Shown here one piece after another: positions 1 through 6,135 of a stretch of DNA of 10,660 nt. Every line of letters begins with the position of its first letter. The first letter of the stretch is position 1. Source of the stretch: Acidobacteriaceae bacterium (GTDB taxonomy: Bacteria > Acidobacteriota > Terriglobia > Terriglobales > SbA1); NCBI GenBank assembly GCA_019237515.1, contig JAFAGX010000342.1:1-10660 (forward strand). The letters run 5' to 3'. Made by a program: the position numbers and the translations under genes. The notes beneath the pieces were generated by a model. It saw only the letters and a list, made by a program, of their open reading frames with translations. It did no database searches and was not told the origin of the DNA.

Positions 1-1
1 C

Positions 2-814
2 TACGCGCAACAGCACAATGGCTTCCCGAGAGCGCAGGAAGCGGCGATCCGGCAAGGCGCGCTGGAAATGATCATCTTCGAAGAGCTCCTGTATCAGGAA
101 GCGGAACGGCGCAAGCTGAGTGTCTCGTCTGAAACGCTACGCCGTCAGGAGGGTGAGTTCCGAAAGCAGTTTCAAAGTCCTGATCAATTCCAGGAGTTTC
201 TCCAATCCGAAATGCGGGGTTCCGAGCAGCGGCTGCAGCAACAGATTCGTCGTTCCCTGCTGATCGAGCAGGTGCTGAAAAGCGATGTGGAAGCAAAATC
301 CGCGGTAAGTCTGGCTGAGGTTCGCGCTTACTACGAGAAGAATCCAACCCGATTCCAGCAGGCCGAAACCTTCACGTTCCAGAGCATCTCGATCGTGCCG
401 CCTCTGAAACCCGGCGCTGAGCAGGCGAAAGAAGCGCAGAAAAAAGCTGAGGACGCTTTGCGGCAGGCGAAGGCGACGAAAAGCTATCAGGATTTCGGAT
501 TGCTCGCCGAGAAGATCTCGGAAGATGACTTCCGGGTAAACATGGGTGATCACAAAGCGGTTGGCCGCGACAAGCTGCCGCCGCAGGTGCTCAAAACTTT
601 CGCGACCATGAAGCCTGGACAGGTCAGCGGCCTGATCCAGATCGAGAGCGCCTATACGATCATTCGCTTGAATGCGCACACACTCGGACGCAAGGAGAGG
701 CTGGAAGAGGTTCAGAACGACTTAAAGGTTGAGTTGCAGAAAACGAAATACGAAAAACTACGCTCGGGGCTGGCGAAACAACTGCGGGCCAAAGCAAAGA
801 TTGAGGTTGGATAG
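2..814 (+). CDS. Peptidyl-prolyl cis-trans isomerase, SurA/parvulin type (5' end outside window)
   Basis: The reading frame is already open at base 2, with 22 codons before the first visible ATG at 68, so the gene starts upstream of the window; 270 residues are visible. The first part is a charged, helical SurA-like chaperone N-domain: the stretch around MIIFEELLYQEAERRKL is typical of its helix, and Gln/Glu/Arg-rich helices follow. A single parvulin (PpiC/Rotamase) domain follows, from roughly ETFTFQSISIVPP to AYTIIRLNAH, with the usual LPPQVLKTFATMKPGQVS segment. A short basic C-terminal helix ends the protein. Such enzymes act in the periplasm as chaperones for outer-membrane beta-barrels, and the next gene encodes one. 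The signal peptide cannot be seen. Family assignment is confident; the substrate is inferred from context. Confidence 0.85.
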   Translation, partial: YAQQHNGFPRAQEAAIRQGALEMIIFEELLYQEAERRKLSVSSETLRRQEGEFRKQFQSPDQFQEFLQSEMRGSEQRLQQQIRRSLLIEQVLKSDVEAKSAVSLAEVRAYYEKNPTRFQQAETFTFQSISIVPPLKPGAEQAKEAQKKAEDALRQAKATKSYQDFGLLAEKISEDDFRVNMGDHKAVGRDKLPPQVLKTFATMKPGQVSGLIQIESAYTIIRLNAHTLGRKERLEEVQNDLKVELQKTKYEKLRSGLAKQLRAKAKIEVG

Positions 815-856
815 GCAGACAGGACCCCAAGGTCGAGAGAGCAATGGTGTTACTCA

Positions 857-881
857 GGCGCGGCTCAGCCGCGCCTTTTTT
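857..881 (+). terminator. Intrinsic (rho-independent) terminator after the PPIase gene
   Basis: An 8-bp perfect GC-only stem (GGCGCGGC 857-864, GCCGCGCC 868-875) with a TCA loop is followed directly by six T (876-881); A856 can add a further pair with T876. It lies 42 bases after the PPIase stop. It probably ends that transcript, so the next operon likely has its own promoter. Confidence 0.9.
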
Positions 882-1010
882 GTCGGGCAGCAGGAACGAC
901 CTTTCCTTACGAGGACCATTGAGTCATACGACCCTCCGACGCGTGATAAGCCGCACTCGGCGGCTCCGAGTTACGTACAGCAGGCTGCAAGGTCACAGTA
1001 AGCCGCTATT

Positions 1011-1106
1011 TTTCAGCCAGTTATGCCATCTCTGGAATCGTTCTCTTTGGCCATCGTTGTGCGTTGTAGCTCTGTAGCCCAAGTGGGCCCTGACCTCTGG
1101 CTGAAA
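1011..1106 (+). promoter_or_regulatory. Possible structured 5' leader that could mask the ribosome binding site
   Basis: TTTCAGCCAG (1011-1020) is perfectly complementary to CTGGCTGAAA (1097-1106), enclosing 76 bases that include a small GCCC-AAGT-GGGC hairpin (1077-1088). The 3' arm covers the first bases of the likely Shine-Dalgarno GAAAGG (1103-1108) of the barrel gene. Closing this stem would therefore hide the ribosome binding site. I recognise no known riboswitch class: I compared it by eye with the c-di-GMP GEMM core and found no fit. The pairing is seen; the regulatory role is an inference. Confidence 0.35.
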
Positions 1107-1118
1107 GGCAGTCTCACC

Positions 1119-2942
1119 ATGAAGTGGAAGAATCGCATGCTCGGCCTGGCGGTTCTGGCGCTGGCACAGCTGGCCTCCGCACAAATGCAGGTCGGAGATA
1201 ACACGAAGCTGAACGCGGGAGCACTGCTTACGTTCGGCTACACCGGAAACTACGGCGATGCGATCCCGTCCAGTCACGGCCTGGACCTGGCGGTGGACGG
1301 GAAGTTTTCGGGCTATTACTACAATCCTAATTTCATTTCTTTCGACGCTACGCCGTACTACAACCGATCGAATGCTAACTCCAGCTCTCAGTCGTTGACC
1401 GGAGCCAGCGGCATCCTCGGCAGCGCCAATTTCTTCACCGGCAGCAAGTATCCCGGCTCGGTGTCGTATCACTACGATGCCAACAGCACCGGAACCTTCG
1501 GACTCGTCGGACAACCGAACTTCACGACCTACGGACGCGGGCAAGGCTTTGGAATCAATTGGAGCGCCCTGCTGCCAAATATGCCGACGCTGTCGGTCGG
1601 ATACTCCCAAGGAAGCGGGCACAGCACCGTTTATGGCACGAGCGATGAAGCCAACTCGAGCACGCGTCTACTCAATTTGCATTCGAACTATGATGTTGCC
1701 GGATTCCGATTGAACGGCTTCTACAACCACACGACCGTCGATTCGAAGTTTCCCGAATTTCTCGCGGGCGAGCAGGAAGCGATTCAGAATTCAACGGGGC
1801 AAGACGTTGGAGTAGGTGCGCAACACAGCCTGCCGTTCGGGGGGCTGTTCAACATCACCTACGATCATGCCAATGCGGATACTCGATTTGCGTCGACCCT
1901 GTCGCAGAACAACAAGACAAGTTACGACGCCAATAACGAGAACATGACCACGACGTTCCACCCGAACGAAAAGCTCACCTTAAACGTCACGCAAAGCTAC
2001 ACCGATAACTTGACGGGCTATCTGACACAGAGTATTTCGAACAGTGGAACGATCATCCCCGGCCTGAATCTGGGCTCGGGCTCCCACTCTTCAACCTTCG
2101 GCGGCGGTGCAGGATACCGGTTTACTACTTATCTTTCAGCTTCTGCACAAGCCACGTACTACGACCAGGCTTATTTCGGGAAGACCTATACGGGCCGTTT
2201 CCTGAGCGGAACCGTGAACTACGACAAACGCCTACTCGACATGTTCACGTTATCAGCGTCGGTGATCGACAGTTCTAATGGCCAGGGCACCAACGCACTG
2301 GGATTTATGGGAAACGTGAATTTCTTCCGCAACTTCCGAGGCTGGCAGACGGCCGGCGCATTCAGTTACGCGCAGAATGTACAGACATTGCTGGTAACCT
2401 ATACGACTTCTTATTACAACTACAGCGCCAATGTCCGACGCCGGATTTTCGCGGGCATCAATTGGACGGCAGCCTTTAATGGAACCCATAGCGGTCTTAA
2501 CCAATATAGTGGGGCTACCAACAGCGCCGAAACCTACTCAACATCGTTCAGCATGCGCAAGATGGCGATTAATGGCATTTATACCAATTCCACCGGTATA
2601 TCGCTGCTGGGAGCGGGTGGACTGGTTACACCGACCCCAATACCTGGATTGACAGATTTTGTTTCGTTCAATGGCACGAGCTACGGCGGTGGAGTATCAG
2701 TCACACCAGTTCGGAAACTGACGATCTCCGGTAATTACAGCCGCGCAATCAGCAATACCATCGGGAGCACTTACTCCCATAACAACACTCAAATTATCAA
2801 CTCGCAATTGCAATATCACCTGCGCAAGATCGGGGTGCAGGCAAGCTATACGCGATTCAGTCAGGGCATCAGCGCACTCGGCACACCCGCCAATACGACG
2901 TCGTTTTTCGTCGGGGTCACACGATGGTTCGATATTTTCTAA
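1119..2942 (+). CDS. Outer-membrane beta-barrel protein (putative porin of an electron-transfer operon)
   Basis: The protein has 607 residues. An in-frame ATG exists at 1023, but the start at 1119 gives a clean signal peptide (MKWKNR, hydrophobic 7-19, predicted cut after ASA at 21) and has GAAAGG at 1103-1108 upstream. The mature chain is rich in Tyr, Asn, Ser, Thr and Gly with alternating polar and aromatic residues, as in amphipathic transmembrane beta-strands separated by Asn/Ser-rich loops (for example SGYYYNPNFISFDATPYY). It ends FFVGVTRWFDIF, with the terminal Phe used for recognition by the BAM machinery. No cysteine or heme motif is visible. Following genes encode a propeller and a multiheme cytochrome, so it may form the pore or sheath of an outer-membrane conduit, or an export channel. 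I cannot place it in MtrB, OmbB or another named family by eye. Confidence 0.8.
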   Translation: MKWKNRMLGLAVLALAQLASAQMQVGDNTKLNAGALLTFGYTGNYGDAIPSSHGLDLAVDGKFSGYYYNPNFISFDATPYYNRSNANSSSQSLTGASGILGSANFFTGSKYPGSVSYHYDANSTGTFGLVGQPNFTTYGRGQGFGINWSALLPNMPTLSVGYSQGSGHSTVYGTSDEANSSTRLLNLHSNYDVAGFRLNGFYNHTTVDSKFPEFLAGEQEAIQNSTGQDVGVGAQHSLPFGGLFNITYDHANADTRFASTLSQNNKTSYDANNENMTTTFHPNEKLTLNVTQSYTDNLTGYLTQSISNSGTIIPGLNLGSGSHSSTFGGGAGYRFTTYLSASAQATYYDQAYFGKTYTGRFLSGTVNYDKRLLDMFTLSASVIDSSNGQGTNALGFMGNVNFFRNFRGWQTAGAFSYAQNVQTLLVTYTTSYYNYSANVRRRIFAGINWTAAFNGTHSGLNQYSGATNSAETYSTSFSMRKMAINGIYTNSTGISLLGAGGLVTPTPIPGLTDFVSFNGTSYGGGVSVTPVRKLTISGNYSRAISNTIGSTYSHNNTQIINSQLQYHLRKIGVQASYTRFSQGISALGTPANTTSFFVGVTRWFDIF

Positions 2943-4021
2943 GTGCGTGCAGCCGACTGGGCGCTTGCGCTGTGCTTCTGACAGCAGCCTCGATGTTGGT
3001 AACGCCCGCGATCGCCGCTAAGAAACCGAAAGAATCGATTGCGCTGCCGCCCCCGCCCGATCTGCTGCTGGATGGCGGGCGCAAGCTGGCTTTTGACCGG
3101 ACGTTCAGCCTGGAGCGCGAGGTCAAGCCCAAACGCAGCTTCTGGACCAAGGTGGTCGATGCCATTGCCGGAGAACCGGACTTCCACTACCTGGTCAGCC
3201 CGTATAGCGTGGCTACCGATTCGCATGGCCGCATCCTGGTGACAGATACGGGCGCCGCCGGCCTGCACATCTTCGATTTCGCCCAGCAGAAATACAAGTT
3301 CGTTTCGCGGCGGGACACCGGAAAAGATCCCATGCTCACACCGCAATGCGTCACGGTCGACGCGCAGGACAACATCTACGTCACCGACTCGCAGGTAGGA
3401 AAGATTTTCGTCTTCGACGCGAGCGGAAAATTCCGGCGGGCAATTGGAAGCTTGAAAGGCGGCGAAGGCTACTTCAAGCGGCCGACGGGCATTGCGGTGG
3501 ATTCGGCGGCGCAACGAATTTACGTCACTGACACTCTGCGCAACCAGATCTTCATGCTGGACATGCAAGGAAGCGTGCTACAGAGAATTGGAAAGCTGGG
3601 CACCGGCGAGGGAGAGTTCAATTACCCGACAGAGTTGCGGCTCAATGGACAAGACCTGATTGTCGTTGATGCTATGAATTTCCGCGTGCAGGTTCTGGAC
3701 CGCTCAGGAGCGTTCCGTTACGCCATCGGCAAAGCCGGAGACGGAGCGGGCTGGATGTTTCGTCCCAAAGGAATCGGAGTCGACTCCGAGGGCCACGTTT
3801 ACGTGGTCGACGGGGAATGGGGAATGGTGCAGGTGTTCGATCAGGAGGGGCGGTTGCTCTATTACTTCGGCCAGCGTGGAACGGGGGCAGGGGAATTTCA
3901 ATTGCCAACCGGCCTGGTGATCGACAGCAAAGATCGGATTTACGTTGTGGATTCGTTCAATCGCCGCGTGCAAGTGTTTCAGTACTACGCGCTCGCTCAA
4001 GCGGGAGACAGAAAACAATGA
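2924..4021 (+). CDS. Secreted six-bladed NHL-repeat beta-propeller protein
   Basis: The protein has 365 residues. The N-terminus is a signal peptide (basic start, hydrophobic about 14-28, likely cut at AIA/AKK near residue 31). LGAC at 12-15 resembles a lipobox but lies before the hydrophobic core, so lipidation is unlikely. A Pro-rich linker (41-46) leads to six NHL-type repeats at about 92-121, 139-165, 187-213, 235-259, 281-306 and 328-353. Each has the pattern 'P-x-[GS]-[IV]-x-[VI]-D ... [IL]-[YL]-V-[TV]-D ... V-x-V-F-D', enough for one complete propeller. No catalytic residues are evident; such domains usually act as interaction platforms. The ATG lies 19 bases inside the end of the barrel gene and the stop overlaps the cytochrome start, so the three products are probably made in step and may assemble together outside the inner membrane. 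Confidence 0.88.
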   Translation: MVRYFLSACSRLGACAVLLTAASMLVTPAIAAKKPKESIALPPPPDLLLDGGRKLAFDRTFSLEREVKPKRSFWTKVVDAIAGEPDFHYLVSPYSVATDSHGRILVTDTGAAGLHIFDFAQQKYKFVSRRDTGKDPMLTPQCVTVDAQDNIYVTDSQVGKIFVFDASGKFRRAIGSLKGGEGYFKRPTGIAVDSAAQRIYVTDTLRNQIFMLDMQGSVLQRIGKLGTGEGEFNYPTELRLNGQDLIVVDAMNFRVQVLDRSGAFRYAIGKAGDGAGWMFRPKGIGVDSEGHVYVVDGEWGMVQVFDQEGRLLYYFGQRGTGAGEFQLPTGLVIDSKDRIYVVDSFNRRVQVFQYYALAQAGDRKQ

Positions 4022-5931
4022 AGATGGTCCTGTCTTTGATTTGCGCGATGATTTTCTGGCCGACAGGGGCCATCCCGCAGGTGAACGGAGACGTGCTGGG
4101 CGCGCACAACTTGTCGCCGGGAAGCGGCTCGGCGGTGACATCGCAAGGCAGCCTGGGTTGCGCGTTCTGTCACGCGCCCCACAGCGGACTTGGAGGCGTT
4201 ACTCCGCTGTGGAACCAGAAGCTATCTCAACAGACGTACACGCCATATAAGAGCACCACGTATCATCAGCAGGGCAACACGCAGCCTACGCTCGGTGTAA
4301 CGAGCAGTCTGTGCCTGAGCTGCCACGATGGAACTGTGGGAGTAGGGCAGTCCGCCGCATACGGGCCGCTGCCCGTGACCGGCCAACTCAAAATTGCCGA
4401 CTCGTTCGGAACTACCCTAACCGGCTCGCATCCGTTCAGCCTGGTCACCCCGCTGAAAGATAGTCCGAGCCTGCAAGCATCTCTCGTTTCACAAGGCAAG
4501 ACCGCCGATCCGACAGGCGCAGTGAAGCTGGTGAATGGAAGCGTGGAATGCACCAGCTGCCACGATCCGCACGTGCAAAACATCGACCGCATCGCGCAGA
4601 ATTTTCTTGTGCGCGACAGCTCGAACGCGCAGATGTGCCTGGCGTGCCATGATCCGAATCGCGTGGTGCAGGGACAGGTCAATCCCCTGAGCGGCTGGGC
4701 TAACAATGTTCATCGGACGGCGACGAACCAGGTGTCGCCCGACGCCCACGTTGGGTCCTACTTGACTGTCGGCGTGAATGCATGTTCGTCGTGCCACATG
4801 TCGCATCAGGCGGTTGCGCCCGCGCGCCTGCTGCGTCCAGCTACACCGGCGTCAGCGGCAGCCGATATAGCTACCCAGGATTGCATGACATGTCACAACG
4901 GGGGAACATATCTGACGCCCGCCGCTCCCAACGTGATGGCGGAAATTTCCGGGCCAGCGAAAGTCGGCCATCTGCTGCCCTCGGGAAACAACTTCCATGA
5001 CGCCAAGGAAGCCTCCGTGCTGAATAACAACCGGCACGCGACCTGCGTCGATTGCCACAATCCCCATGCTTCGAGTCAGCAAACAGCTTTTGCAGCCCCG
5101 CCATTGCTGCGACCCGCGCAAACCGGAGCCTCGGGAATCAGCGCAACCGACGGTATCACACTGCTGACGCCAGCGATCAATCAGTACGAGACGTGTTTGC
5201 GATGCCATGGCACGAGCATTGGCAAGCAGAGGCCGATGGCGTATGGATACGGTCCGGTTCGAGTCGTATCGGCGCCGGACACTCTGAACATCATTCCGGA
5301 GTTTGCTGGAACGGCGACATCGAGTCATCCGGTAACTCACGATCGATCGAGCCCGCTTCCGCAGCCCAGCCTGCTGGCGAACATGCTGAACCAGAATGGC
5401 ACGCCGTCATCGCGAATAGTGGGAACTCGGATCTTCTGCACGGACTGCCATAACAGCGATGACAATCGGGAATTCGGCGGAACTGGGGCGAATGGACCGC
5501 ACGGGTCGATCTATCCACACATTCTCGAACGCAATTATCAGTTCAGCCAGGCTGCTACGCCCGGTGGGACGGTATCGAATCTCTTTCCGAATCCAGATCT
5601 AAGCGTGGCCGGGCCGTATGCGCTTTGTGCGAAGTGCCACGACCTGACGCAGATTCTCGCGAATACGAGCTTCTCGAAACACAGTTTGCACGTGGGACAA
5701 GAAGGCTTCAGCTGCTCCGTTTGCCACACGTCGCATGGCATGGGCGCGGTCTCGCCAACGGTCAGCGGAGAACGCATGGTGAATTTCGACGCGAACGTGG
5801 TTGGACAGAATGGCAGCACGCCGATCTCGTATAGCCGCGCTTCGCAGAGTTGCACGCTGGTCTGCCACGGCGTCGCGCACAGTGCGTCGGGGGTCGGCAA
5901 CATCGCCGTGGGAACCGGACCCAAGAAGTAG
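4018..5931 (+). CDS. Secreted multiheme c-type cytochrome, 11 CXXCH plus one CX3CH
   Basis: The protein has 637 residues. The frame is open back to 3817, but ATG 4018 forms an ATGA overlap with the propeller stop, has GGGAG at 4003-4007, and begins a signal peptide (MKMVLSLICAMIFWP...). CXXCH heme sites start at residues 48, 99, 178, 207, 256, 289, 343, 393, 474, 537 and 566; a twelfth candidate is CTLVCH at 612-617 (CX3CH). Sites alternate: 48, 178, 256, 343 and 566 are followed by a second His three residues on (CHxxH), the others are not, giving six pairs of the doubled-CXXCH type. HNLSPGSG before the first heme and LLRPA between paired hemes are typical of Geobacter-like extracellular cytochromes. 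There are 32 His in all, enough for bis-His ligation of 12 hemes. Heme attachment occurs after Sec export. The likely role is electron transfer across or beyond the outer membrane; the partner and acceptor cannot be read from sequence. No lipobox is visible. Confidence 0.93.
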   Translation: MKMVLSLICAMIFWPTGAIPQVNGDVLGAHNLSPGSGSAVTSQGSLGCAFCHAPHSGLGGVTPLWNQKLSQQTYTPYKSTTYHQQGNTQPTLGVTSSLCLSCHDGTVGVGQSAAYGPLPVTGQLKIADSFGTTLTGSHPFSLVTPLKDSPSLQASLVSQGKTADPTGAVKLVNGSVECTSCHDPHVQNIDRIAQNFLVRDSSNAQMCLACHDPNRVVQGQVNPLSGWANNVHRTATNQVSPDAHVGSYLTVGVNACSSCHMSHQAVAPARLLRPATPASAAADIATQDCMTCHNGGTYLTPAAPNVMAEISGPAKVGHLLPSGNNFHDAKEASVLNNNRHATCVDCHNPHASSQQTAFAAPPLLRPAQTGASGISATDGITLLTPAINQYETCLRCHGTSIGKQRPMAYGYGPVRVVSAPDTLNIIPEFAGTATSSHPVTHDRSSPLPQPSLLANMLNQNGTPSSRIVGTRIFCTDCHNSDDNREFGGTGANGPHGSIYPHILERNYQFSQAATPGGTVSNLFPNPDLSVAGPYALCAKCHDLTQILANTSFSKHSLHVGQEGFSCSVCHTSHGMGAVSPTVSGERMVNFDANVVGQNGSTPISYSRASQSCTLVCHGVAHSASGVGNIAVGTGPKK

Positions 5932-5946
5932 CGCTCCGGCAGCGTT

Positions 5947-5967
5947 GAAGTGTTTTGAAACTTCTTT
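5947..5967 (+). terminator. Weak candidate terminator after the cytochrome gene
   Basis: GAAGT (5947-5951) can pair with ACTTC (5960-5964) around an 8-base loop, followed by TTT. The stem is short and AT-rich and the T-run is only three bases, so termination here is uncertain. Confidence 0.25.
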
Positions 5968-6019
5968 AAGCGCGACGAGACCTGCCTCCGGAACGGGAAT
6001 CGTGCGCTGAAGGAACCGT

Positions 6020-6086
6020 CGGGGCTGGATGCTCGACGATCGGATGCTGCGGTTAGGCCCACAGGATCAGGTCGAATCCAGCCCTG
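6020..6086 (+). repeat. Long imperfect inverted repeat / stable hairpin in the intergenic region
   Basis: Twenty pairs can form: 6020-6030 with 6076-6086 (11 pairs, one G-U, including GGGCTGGAT/ATCCAGCCC), 6033-6037 with 6071-6075 (TCGAC/GTCGA), and 6038-6041 with 6065-6068 (GATC/GATC). There is one 2-base bulge per side (GC 6031-6032, AG 6069-6070) and a 23-base apical loop. No T-run follows, so it is not a standard terminator. It ends 49 bases before the SGNH gene. It could be an RNA processing or regulatory hairpin, a small RNA, or a protein-binding site. Confidence 0.6.
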
Positions 6087-6135
6087 TATCGCGAGCGCTG
6101 AACGCGGCGGGACATCGACCATAGGGTGGCCGAGG

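Larger units (their letters stand above)
815..1118 (+). other. 304-base intergenic region, probable promoter and leader of the barrel-propeller-cytochrome operon
   Basis: This gap holds the terminator at 857-881, a small hairpin at 955-971 (ACTCGG/CCGAGT, 5-base loop, no T-run), and a long-range inverted repeat at 1011-1106 listed separately. I found no convincing -35/-10 pair: TTGAGT (919-924) with TGATAA (944-949) has a 19-base spacer and is weak. The short open frames crossing the region run through the terminator and look non-coding. A promoter between about 885 and 1010 is inferred from the terminator and the orientation of the downstream genes. Confidence 0.5.
5932..6135 (+). other. 204-base intergenic region between cytochrome and SGNH genes
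   Basis: Contains the weak hairpin 5947-5967 and the strong hairpin 6020-6086. No clear promoter was recognised, although the change of function between the flanking genes suggests a transcription unit boundary here. Confidence 0.4.

Noticed and set aside
919..949. Sigma-70-like promoter TTGAGT / TGATAA
   Set aside because: Spacing is 19 bases and both boxes are imperfect, so I did not call it.
844..1077. Small open frame between the PPIase and barrel genes
   Set aside because: It runs straight through the strong terminator at 857-881 and has low-quality composition.
1023..1118. N-terminal extension of the barrel protein from ATG 1023
   Set aside because: The extra 32 residues would bury a clear signal peptide (MKWKNRMLGLAVLALAQ) inside the protein; ATG 1119 has an upstream GAAAGG.
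940..1118. c-di-GMP (GEMM) riboswitch before the barrel operon
   Set aside because: GGTCACAG at 991-998 is faintly similar to one conserved segment, but the rest of the core and tetraloop receptor is not present.
2935..2968. Lipoprotein signal (LGAC) in the propeller protein
   Set aside because: The Cys precedes the hydrophobic core rather than following it, so a signal peptidase I site at AIA/AKK is more likely.
3817..4017. N-terminal extension of the cytochrome from ATG 3817
   Set aside because: It overlaps 201 bases of the propeller gene in another frame and would place the signal peptide internally; ATG 4018 forms an ATGA overlap.
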